Assembly: GCF_028453695.1 (NCBI RefSeq) | Contig: NC_135772.1 | Span: forward strand, 1,488,001-1,552,000 | Direction of reading: 5' to 3' | From: Augochlora pura | Lineage: Eukaryota; Arthropoda; Insecta; Hymenoptera; Halictidae | DNA: 64,000 bases | In this document: positions 55,266 through 64,000 of the stretch, piece after piece | Layout of the letters: each line of letters opens with the position of its first letter | Numbering within the stretch: the stretch's first letter is position 1 | The notes under the pieces: generated by a model | The model's input: only the letters and a program-made list of their open reading frames with translations | Database searches by the model: none | What the model was told of the DNA's origin: nothing | Made by a program: the position numbers and the translations under genes

Positions 55266-55740
55266 TTACAAACGTCTTTAAGTCATCCAGTAATCATTGA
55301 GTTGATTCTTCCCACCGCAACGTTAATATCCAAGCTTCTACATTGTTAACTTATTTACTTATTTATTCATTACTATTTAAACAATACAATCAGTAACAAA
55401 AATATTGTTAAAACACCATTTAGAACAGAATACCTTCCTCAGAACTAAACTAAACGACCTGATAATAAAATATCTTGATAACATCTTTATCTTATAATAG
55501 AATACTTCTCTTAGATAATTAATTAACTAAAAATCAGTCAACTACTCTCTAATTACAACGCTTTATTTCTTAAACTTTGCTATCTCTTATAACAGCAGAA
55601 GAAAGTAAAAAATTCTCGTTTTACAATTCTTTTATCCAAACTCTATAATAAATATTTCTACGTATAATAAAACTCTATAATTAAATATTTCTATATATAA
55701 TAAAACCCTATAATAAATATTTATACGCATAATATATTTC
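55266..55740. repeat. AT-rich DNA with a 32-bp tandem repeat
   Basis: TATAATAAATATTTCTACG / TATAATAAAACTCTA forms about three units at 55641-55735. The preceding 370 bp is AT-rich with nothing recognised. Confidence 0.7.
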
Positions 55741-56334
55741 TCCATAAGCTATACACGCGCGCTGGATGGAAATTCCATCAGCAGCTATACGGCGAATTTT
55801 CCTAACGAAAAAAAAAGAGGTCCACGGCGAACAACGCCGTTCGAGAGCTATAATTAACATCGAAATTGCCGGAGCGCAGGCGGCCGTGTGCCATTTCGTT
55901 ACATATTTTATGGGAACGGGAACAATTTACACGATCGTTCCCCGTGTACGACACCGCGCGACAGAATGCAGTTGACAGCGCTCGTCCATTAAAAAAGAAT
56001 TTCGCGTCGCGTGTCGAACGGTGTAACTCAATTTCCACGTGTTTCTTCCATCGCGCGCGTTCACGCCCATCCATTTCCCTCTTCTTCGAGGAACACACAC
56101 GTATGGGTATGATAGATTGCTTCTTCGGGTCCCAATTTTTCTAGCGCCCCGGGTCCGCGCGCGCCTAACGCTGTCCGACGTTACCGTTCTTCCATTTCCC
56201 TTAGACGCCCTCCCTCCGTTTTCATTCTTACACGACAATGGCGAACGTAATCTCATTCTTTTGTTCGTAAATATTAGCTGCGAAAGTGCTACGCAATTCT
56301 GGCTGAATTTTTCGAATAGATAGTTATTTTTAGT
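55741..56334. other. GC-rich island
   Basis: CpG-rich at 55750-56230. Frames of 92-109 codons overlap on both strands and show no domain. Confidence 0.4.
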
Positions 56335-57030
56335 AGAGAACTATGTGAGGGATATTAAGTTATAATATTTATTAATATTAGGTTATGTCAAGGATAATAA
56401 ATTATCATATTTATTAATATTAGGTTTCCTCAAGGATATAAATTTTAATATTTAATAACATTAGGTTATGTCAAGGATATTAAATTATCATATTTATTAA
56501 TATTAGGTTATGTCGAGAATATTATTATCGAGAATATTATTATTTTGCAGTAGATTAATCAGTAAAAACATTATCAAGCAAATTAAATATTGACTGCGAT
56601 TTTTTAAGTAAAGTAAAACATTGACACTATTTTAAAAGAAATGAAACATTGGCGATATTTTAAAAGAAATGAAACTGACAATATTTTAAAAGAGATGAAA
56701 CATTGACGATATTTTAAAAGACATGAAACATTGACGATATTTTCAACGAAATTAAACATTAATTGTGCCCTACAAGCAAATGTTTTCAAGTATATTAAAT
56801 ATTGACAACGTTTTAAAGTAAATTAAACATTGACTACATTTTGAAGTAAATTGATCGTTTACGACAGTTTCAATCAAAGTAATCGTTAACAACATTTTTA
56901 ACCAAATTAATCACGGACAACATTGTCGACTAAATTAACAATTGAAATATTTTGAAGCAAATTAATCCTTGACAACATTTTGAAGCAAATTCAATATTGC
57001 CATTTAAAAGCAAATTAATGTTAAATATAT
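56335..57030. repeat. Two AT minisatellites in succession
   Basis: First, about four units of 46 bp with ATTAGGTTATGTCAAGGATA and TTATCATATTTATTAAT (56350-56530). Second, about twelve units of 28-36 bp with AAACATTGACGATATTTTAAA (56580-57030), becoming more diverged to the right. Confidence 0.85.
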
Positions 57031-57280
57031 TTTAACGAACGATTACAATCCTCGTTAATAACCAACTTAATAACTTAATAACTAAACCTATAAATAAAAA
57101 TAAAAATGTTCTCTTAACTCAACCAGTTATCTAATTATCCAATATCTCCATTTCCCAGTTAAATAAACCATTGCAAAAGGAACAATACCGCCACATTACC
57201 CTATTTAATATAATCTTTTAGAACAAAGTAATATACAAATTATTTCCACAATCAATATTACACGAGGCAGTCGAATTGGT
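57031..57280. other. AT-rich unique DNA
   Basis: Nothing recognised. Confidence 0.3.
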
Positions 57281-57700
57281 AAGCGAAAAGTATAGTCGAG
57301 GTTCGACGCTCCAAAGGTTCCCAATCGAATTTCCCTGAAACCAAAGGCGCGCGGAATGAGTGCACGTTGCATGATCCCCTTCCTTTTTTTTCTTCGACGA
57401 AAAATCATCCCGCGCCCGGAGGGGCTTGAGCCATGATTTTCATCGCAGCCCGTGGATATCAACGCGAAGGTCTCCCCCGGCCGGCTCTCGCGTTCCCATA
57501 TTACGAGAGGCGCGAGCACGTGTTACATCCCATATGAGCCCATCGCTCATAAAGCCTCTGGGCGCAGCGTCGCGACGCCGACGGCGCGACTAGAGACACG
57601 TCAACGACGAGCTTACATCAACGTTTCGACGTTTGCCAAACTATGTTGGCGATGCTGAGACGAGTCGTTTGAGTATATACATGGTGTACGATGGTGTACA
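57281..57700. other. GC-rich island
   Basis: CpG-rich, with small frames (68 and 104 codons) on opposite strands, unrecognised. Confidence 0.4.
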
Positions 57701-58340
57701 TGATGACGATCAATGATTGATTTTTTTAATTCAAGGGCTGCCATAAGAGAGAACGAATGGATATTTATTGTTGGAAGCTATATTAATTTGGAAATGATTT
57801 TAAAGGTCTTTGTTGTGACAATTTTAGAATGGTTTTACTATTTTTTTTATAGTATCTTTATTTTGTGTGAGATTTTATTTTATTTATATGGTGCAGGATA
57901 TAATATGGAAGTACTATAGAATATGCAATTTTACTGGCATAAAATCTCTGAGTATTATAAAATATTTTTGTAGTAGTGTATGTTATAAATATTTATGTCT
58001 TATATATATTGTAAAATATAAATATTAGATATAAAATTAATATGTATATCATGGATATTATATTCAGTATATACTAATTTTGTGCAAGTGAAATTTCGTG
58101 TTCTATAGCACTTCTACTTTATATATTAAACATAATAAATATACTATACATAGTAATATCTATAGATATGTATAAATATGCAAATTGAAATAAGATACTA
58201 ATTATTTACGATATAATATAATATAATATGGTATAATATAGTATAACATAATATAATATAATAAACCGATAAAAAACAAACAGCAAATCGCATGGAAAAT
58301 TGTTCCGAGTCCCCTAACACAGTATAAAGTTAAATAAAGT
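57701..58340. other. AT-rich DNA with a short TATAA microsatellite
   Basis: ATAATATAATATAATATGG-type repeat at about 58205-58262. The rest is AT-rich without recognised features. Confidence 0.5.
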
Positions 58341-58813
58341 CACCGATTATTTAAACTTTCGTCTGCGCATTTCGAGAAGACTATACTAGCAAACGACCGC
58401 CATTATTTTTTCGGTTTATTCCGCCTTGACGCTGCTCGATAAAGAGAATTTGACAGGTTGTTGGAAATTTGATGATATTGGACAGCCGGGGCGCCATGTC
58501 GCTGCATGATAATCCACGCTGAAGGCTTTGACTTTTCAAAATGGCGCACAGTAGCTAGCTATATAATAACTTTCGAGCGTCGCGGGGTGAATACTTTTGA
58601 CAATTTTGCGGCATTCGCGGCGAAATTTATTCGAACCTTCGTTCACCAACTTCCTCTTCTCTTCTTTTCGAATTAATTATAACAAATAACTAAAAAGACT
58701 GACAAGTTGTTATAATATTAAATTATAAAATAATTTTAATCTCCAGCATTCGAGTTATAATATATTATGAAGATGATACATCGGAAATCGATATTATTAT
58801 TACCAGAAATCTA
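58341..58813. other. Moderate-GC island and AT-rich border
   Basis: 58360-58660 is CpG-containing unique DNA; no frame of note. AT-rich afterwards. Confidence 0.35.
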
Positions 58814-59011
58814 TTAACACTTTGCGCTACGATTTCTTTCACGCTGCGTTGATTAAAAATAGGACCAGACAATTTTTATTCCTTTCATTGTCTATATGTA
58901 CTTTTCTTTCTAGTCTTCGATAACAGAAGAATTAAATTTTCTTTCGACTTAGAAGAAATTAATATTGTTCATATTTAGTTTGTTGTTGCATGAAATAGTG
59001 CAAGGGGTTGA
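58814..59011 (+). mobile_element. TTAA-type MITE, 198 bp (family of 2112-2262)
   Basis: The left border is TTAA followed by CACTTTGCGCTACGATTTC (58814 on). The right is GAAATAGTGCAAGGGG followed by TTGA (59008-59011). Ends are inverted with mismatches. Internal GATAACAGAAGAATTAAA matches 3261-3430. Confidence 0.8.
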
Positions 59012-59081
59012 TAAGGATTTTTATTGAACGTCTCTTTTATTAAATTAAAATCGACCTTTATCAATTTCATAATTAACGCGG

Positions 59082-59313
59082 TTAACCCTTCGCACCCGAA
59101 GCCATTTCAACTGCAAATCTAAAATAATTTTTTTACTCATAATATTTCCATTTTTTATAACATAATTCATTTTAACTTATATCATTGTGACTTATATAAC
59201 AGTTACAGTTTCAACAATTTCTGAAATCGGGGATATCTATAAAAATAATTTTAAAACGTGTTACAACAATTTCAATAACGCCGCAGAGTCGCCATTATAG
59301 TTCAAAGGGTTAA
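59082..59313 (+). mobile_element. piggyBac-type MITE, 232 bp (family of 24976-25221)
   Basis: TTAA at 59082-59085 and 59310-59313; ends CCCTTCGCACCCGAAG and AGTTCAAAGGG. CATTTCAACTGCAAATCTAA and CTCATAATATTTCCATT match 24976-25221. Only 70 bp separates it from the MITE at 58814-59011. Confidence 0.85.
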
Positions 59314-59339
59314 AACGAGTTTAAAATTTTAACAACAAC

Positions 59340-60150
59340 GTGACAAACGCCGCGATTTGCTGTATCCAAAGATAAAACGAGCCGCCTTCCATAAAACCCC
59401 CCATAGAGCTTCCGGTAACCCAAAATTAAGGAAAAATTGAACAAATACGGTTACGTACTCCAACGACAAAGCACTGGGTGTGCTCGGTCGCGGGAACGGA
59501 GCTGGTAGGTCTGATTAAAAAAATCGCGAGCACGATTCCGTAACCCGGGAACGTGTAAATGAGCGAAAAGATGTATCACGCCAGGTGGATGCTGATTACA
59601 CAGCCTCCAATTGCGGCGCGAGAGGTCCTTGTAATTTTTCGCTCTTAAGAAGAGACGCGCGTCCCCCTCGGTCCTGTTTAATCATCGCCCCCGGCTCAGG
59701 TAATCGCCGGGAGGAGCGCACCTGGCTGCCGGAGCACGCTTCTTTCCAAGACGTTTATCAAAAGACTGTGGTCCCCCGTTTGCAGATAGCCCGGGAAATA
59801 TGACGAGGTAAATCTAGGCGGTCGCGCGGCAGAATGTACATTACTCGTCGCGAGAATTGCGAACGAAAAACGAATTTATCGGAGATTGTCATTTTTACTT
59901 CTATTAAAATTGAACAATAATAAGTGATCGTTGCTGCGCCCCGATTAGCTCTTTCAGAATTTTTAAATTGTTATAATGTAGAGGGATATTTTTTTGGAAC
60001 AGCTTTATGGGGGAAGCTATGGTTTTAGTTAGTATTGCACTCAGGGGGTTGCGTTGATTCGGTTTGTCTTTTTTTATGTATTTTTGCAAGATTATAGGAG
60101 GGTGTTTTGTTCTGTATTTATCGTTGTTAATTTGTTGCAGTCCAGTATTA
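59340..60150. other. GC-rich island and AT-rich flank
   Basis: CpG-rich at 59440-59860. A 72-codon frame is not family-like. AT- and G-rich DNA follows with no recognised feature. Confidence 0.4.
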
Positions 60151-60159
60151 GCTAAGTAA

Positions 60160-60450
60160 ATGTTAAATCATATTTATTATTGGATAATATAATATTAAGT
60201 ATTTAATAATACAGTATTCACTGTTGAATACTATAATATTAAGTATTTAATAACATAATGTTAACTGCTGAATTATATAATATTAAGTATTTAATAATAT
60301 AGTGCTAACTGTTGAATGACATAATATTAAATATTAAATAATATAATATTAACTGCTGAATGAATAATACTGAGTATTAAATAATATAATATTCACTATC
60401 GAATGATATAATATTAAGTATTAAATATTATAATCCTAACTACTAAATAC
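60160..60450. repeat. Minisatellite of about 49 bp, ATAATATTAAGTATTTAATAAT
   Basis: About six units joining ATAATATTAAGTATTTAATA and AGTATTCACTGTTGAAT-like segments. Confidence 0.9.
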
Positions 60451-60934
60451 TATAATTAAATATTACTATCACATATTATATATTCTATCACTATTAAACA
60501 TCAACTACTATTTCAACCCTAAATTCTAAAATCATCTGCTTATTATTCACATATCCTTACTCATATAATGGCCGCTGCTCATCAACAAAGACTAAATAAA
60601 TTTTTCTCAGCTCTTAATCACATTCACAAAACTATAAACTCTAAACCAAACCAAAAAACTACAACAATATATCATAAAAATGACCAAGCGCAAAGATTAT
60701 CGTAATTCATATTTCTCTGACAATTTAACATTACCTACCGCCGCAATTTATCGAGCGTATTTTTCCAGCTAGGCGTTCGGATAATAATTCTCAACATTCT
60801 ACTAAAAAGTATTATTCAGCGTTACGTTTTATTAGAATATACGGAAAAATCGATGCTCCACAACAGGCTGAAATTATTCCGTATTTTTCCCCGGTCTTCT
60901 TCTCGCCGTGGAAATATTTTGACGCGTCGTATTA
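60451..60934. other. AT-rich DNA with a moderate-GC end
   Basis: Unique sequence with no recognised gene or repeat, ending at the TA target of the next element. Confidence 0.35.
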
Positions 60935-60936
60935 TA

Positions 60937-62606
60937 TTAGGGTGACCCATCAGTTTCTTCCCTTTTTTCGATGGGAAATCAATAGACAATATTTGTTATC
61001 TATGGTTGATTTACTGTGTTATATATGAACCCTTCTGCTCTGTTACTTTCTTCCATTTCTCAGGAAGCCTCGTTATGCTATCTTTACAAAACAGTTCAGA
61101 CTTGCAAAATATTCATCGAGCTTTTCATTTCGCTTTCGGATTTTTCACATTTATCACGGAGAGAATTGTTCAACGAGAGAAACAAGTAATAATCGAATGG
61201 GGCACATTTTCATCAAAAATCCAAGTCTCGACGCCGATGACTTGGTTGTTTAAAAAAGGATTTTGTTCGTGTCGCTGAGAAAGCAAATCGGACGTAGAGT
61301 ATTTAGAGCACAGTGTTAAATACTGTAAACTGGAGTAAAGTGGGGTAGAATAGAGTTGAATAGAATGGAGCAGAATAGAACAGAGTAGAATAGGATAGAA
61401 TATATTGTAATAGAGCAGAGTAGAGTAGGATGGAGTAGGATAATGTGGAATTGCGTGGAATAAAGTCGAATAGCGTGCAATAGAGTATAATAGAGTAGAA
61501 TATATTGTAGAGCAGAGAAGAATAAAGTGAAAAAGAATGTAACAGAATAGAATAAAACACAAATAAAAAAAAGAGTGGAATAGAGCGTTATCAGAGTAAA
61601 ATAGAGCAGACTAGAGTGAGATAGAGTGGAATATATAGAACAGAGTCCAATTAGAGAATACCAAAGTAGAAGAGAGTATAATAAAATAGAATACAGTGGT
61701 ATACAGTTGACTAGACTGGAATAAAGGAGAATTGCTTGGTATTGGTTATTGCTTGGAATTGCATGGGATAGAATAGAATACAGTGCAGAGTAGAGTGAAA
61801 TAGAATATAGAATAGAGTGTAATAGACTAGAATAGAGCAGAATACAGTGTAACTGAATAAAAGAGAGTATAATAGAGTGAAATATAGGATGAATAAAGTT
61901 GAATAGATCGAAATATAATATAGAATAGGCTATGAAAGAGTGAAATAGAGTGTAACAGAATAGAATAGAGCAAAATAGAGTAGGATGGAGTTAAATAATA
62001 TAGAACAGAGTAAAACAGATTGTAATGCAGTAGATCGAGGTATAATATAGTGGAATATAGGGGGGATAGAGTGAATAGAGTTGAACAGAGTGAACTATGG
62101 TAGAACATAGTGCAGAGTAGAGTATAATAGAGTTGAATAATATGGAATGAAGAAGAATAAAGTGTAATAGAGTACAAAAGAGTATAATAGAGTGGAATAT
62201 AGAGGGAATAGAGTTGAATAGAGTAAAATAGAGTAGAATATAGTGCAGACTAGAGTAGAATAGAGCAGAATAGAGTGGAATAGAGCAAAATAGAGTGGAA
62301 TAGAGCCAGGTTAAACTGGAATAATATAAAACTAGTATAATAGAAAGTAACAGAGTAGAAGAAAGTACGATAGAGTCGAAAAAACTGAAATTGAGTAAAA
62401 TGACGCGGTTCATAAGATTTAATCCTATCACGATTAAATCATTCTTTATCGTTATCTTGAAAATGTTATTAGCATATCTCTCTATATATTATACCTATCT
62501 ATCTATATACTATACCTATCTATCAACACTATTTCGCGAATTTCATCGAGCATACTCTCTAAACCATACATATCGTGTCGCTTATAAAACTTACAGTTCA
62601 CCCTAA
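60937..62606 (-). mobile_element. Mariner-like element, copy 3, complete ends, internal minisatellite
   Basis: TA at 60935-60936 and 62607-62608 flank inverted ends TTAGGGTGACCCATCAGTTT and, on the minus strand, TTAGGGTGAACTGTAAGTTT. Positions 60937-61113 match the right end of copy 1 (8844-9023) in reverse complement. The interior 61325-62400 is the reverse complement of the same 10-bp array found in copies 1 and 2. No transposase; 1670 bp; non-autonomous. Confidence 0.85.
61325..62400. repeat. 10-bp minisatellite GAGTAGAATA, third locus
   Basis: About 100 diverged units of GAGTAGAATA, the complement of the arrays at 8375 and 14795. Minus frames of 85-146 codons rich in Tyr, Ser and Leu are by-products. 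Confidence 0.95.
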
Positions 62607-62608
62607 TA

Positions 62609-63480
62609 GTCATCGATCACCCTTTCCAACGCGGCTGCAACATAGTTCCGTAACCAGCGTTGAATTCTTTATTAATTGCTCTCCAATATCGAAACGAATC
62701 CAGCATATTTCCAGCGAGCAGAGACGAGAAAGCATTCGCCGCGTGTTTTCGGGCGAGTTCTCTCTCTCTCTCCGCGCGCCCCGGTTGATGCGGATATTCT
62801 AAGAGTAATATTTTTCTGGAAGCAACGAATACCGTTGTTTGCCGGGGCTTGTTAGCTTTGATGGCCAACGTTTGACGATGACCCTGCAACGTCCGCCCGG
62901 GCAAATGTTAGCGGAATGCCCGCACGCGCGCGCGCGGTTTACGCGGATCCTCTTTGGACGTGTACGATTTACTGCGTCCACGATTATCGGGTCCGCAAAC
63001 ATCATCCGTCGTTTTTAATATTCGGTTATTGCAAACTTTTCGGTCGATGCGTTCGAACCGCGCGCGATTTCTCGAGCATTCTTTTTATCAGTTCTCTTTT
63101 TTTCCTCTTTTTTTTTTCATTTCGTTGTTGTCGTTATTGTTGTTGTTGCTGTTGTTGCTGCCACATCGACCGGCGCTGTTCCACGGTGGAAATTTAACGA
63201 ATGGAACGAAGTTTCAATGGCGCGCGCCCCGGCTACGTGTTTCCTCTGGTCGCTAATTAGCAGCAGCTGCTGCGCGCCGGGGATCTATAGGAGGCTTGTT
63301 ATTCCTTCGTTGCACAATTCGTTACATTCTTCGCGGATCAGGGTGCGCCAGGCCGATTCAAACGCCTCGGTTTTGATGGTCGAGGGTGCGCGGAGGCCGG
63401 CGAGACTACGATGGTCGCCATCAATTGGAAATGTTAGCTCAAGTGTGGATGCAATGAGAGTGCATTTCTATTAGGTTTGA
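62609..63480. other. GC-rich island with TTG/CTG-type microsatellite
   Basis: CpG-rich, with CGCGCGCGCG at about 62926, and TTGTTGTTGTTGCTG at about 63126-63160. AT-core boxes such as CTAATTAGCAGCAGCTGCTG near 63253 include an E-box-like palindrome. Frames up to 100 codons show no domain. Confidence 0.45.
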
Positions 63481-63671
63481 AACATACTAGTTAACAATGT
63501 TTCGAATTATTATAAAAACGAACAGCTTCCTCGCTATAGTAATCAATGCACAATTCATTGAAAACACAACCCTCTAGCCATCATTTTTCCAAGCCACCGT
63601 GTATAATTCCGAAAATGATCGCCGAGTCTTCCAGAACACCCATAGCCGTGTCATCTTTTCCCATATGATCG
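63481..63671. other. Unique mixed DNA
   Basis: Nothing recognised before the terminal MITE. Confidence 0.3.
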
Positions 63672-63988
63672 TTAACCCTTTACCGACCGATATCCTATAA
63701 ATCGCCTTTATATCATGGCAACCAACAATTCGTTGCCTACGTAATCTGCTTTTTGTGAGTTCCTATATTATTATATAATTTAATCAATTTCAGATATATT
63801 TCGCGCTGAATAAAATGAAAATATAATAAATATTGCTTAACAACGATGCCATGGAAATATAAATATATTTTTATAACGATGTTACGGATATATAAATATA
63901 TTTTTATAACGATCTTATAGAAATATAAATATATTTTTATAATGATCAAAACGTTTAGTGGCCGAATTAACTGTCGGTAAAGGGTGAA
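63672..63988. mobile_element. TTAA-type MITE with an internal 37-bp tandem repeat
   Basis: TTAA at 63672-63675 followed by CCCTTTACCGACCG; the right end CTGTCGGTAAAGGG precedes TGAA at 63985-63988. Near the left end GGCAAC and GTTGCC form a small stem (63716-63736). Inside, at about 63850-63945, three units contain ATATAAATATATTTTTATAA then CGATG or a variant. No coding capacity; the 70-codon frame is a by-product. Confidence 0.85.
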
Positions 63989-64000
63989 AAGTTGCGTGCC

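Noticed and set aside
60937..60950. TTAGGG as telomeric repeat
   Set aside because: Only single TTAGGG copies occur, always as part of TTAGGGTG transposon ends; no tandem telomere array is present.

Overview
The window looks like insect nuclear DNA, most probably from an aculeate hymenopteran such as a bee. Short GC- and CpG-rich islands alternate with very AT-rich DNA. There are dense microsatellites and minisatellites, many short TTAA-flanked transposons, one non-LTR retrotransposon remnant, and a 100-base assembly gap at 351-450. The assignment rests on overall character only; no gene names the species. I found no convincing intact protein-coding gene, rRNA, tRNA or CRISPR array. The long open frames are by-products of tandem repeats or CpG-rich DNA. 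The only recognisable coding remnant is a doubly truncated reverse-transcriptase fragment on the minus strand at 29887-30357.

Layout: about 25 GC-rich islands of 0.3-1 kb (for example 1.4-2.1, 5.7-6.7, 9.0-9.8, 13.3-14.3, 19.3-20.2, 21.4-22.1, 26.8-27.6, 33.3-34.1, 35.3-36.3, 38.7-39.7, 48.6-49.3, 53.1-53.9 and 62.6-63.5 kb) recur every 2-3 kb. Many have (GA)n or (CT)n tracts in or beside them. They lack coding signatures and could be regulatory or conserved non-coding DNA near a gene outside the window. Between them lie at least 30 minisatellite arrays with units from 10 to about 285 bp.

Mobile elements: (1) about 18 TTAA-flanked MITE-like units or single ends of piggyBac type, with ends like CCCTTTGCACTCGA, several in recognisable families and several with near-perfect palindromes near one end; (2) three related mariner/Tc1-like elements with TTAGGGTG ends at TA sites, whose interiors are mostly a 10-bp TATTCTACTC minisatellite (ending at 9023; 14333-15704; 60937-62606 inverted); (3) a 350-bp sequence at the left edge repeated at about 97 percent identity, inverted, at 45997-46346; (4) a SINE-like insert inside an AT satellite at 7037-7159; (5) a CAGGGTGTTCCAT-type element at 3434 with a diverged relative near 45.6 kb.

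The main theme is that tandem arrays and small DNA transposons are linked. Arrays sit inside transposon ends, the same array recurs with the same transposon flanks at distant sites, and MITEs have jumped into arrays at TTAA sites supplied by the array unit. Coordinates of arrays and islands are read by eye and are approximate to tens of bases; those of TTAA and TA junctions were counted.
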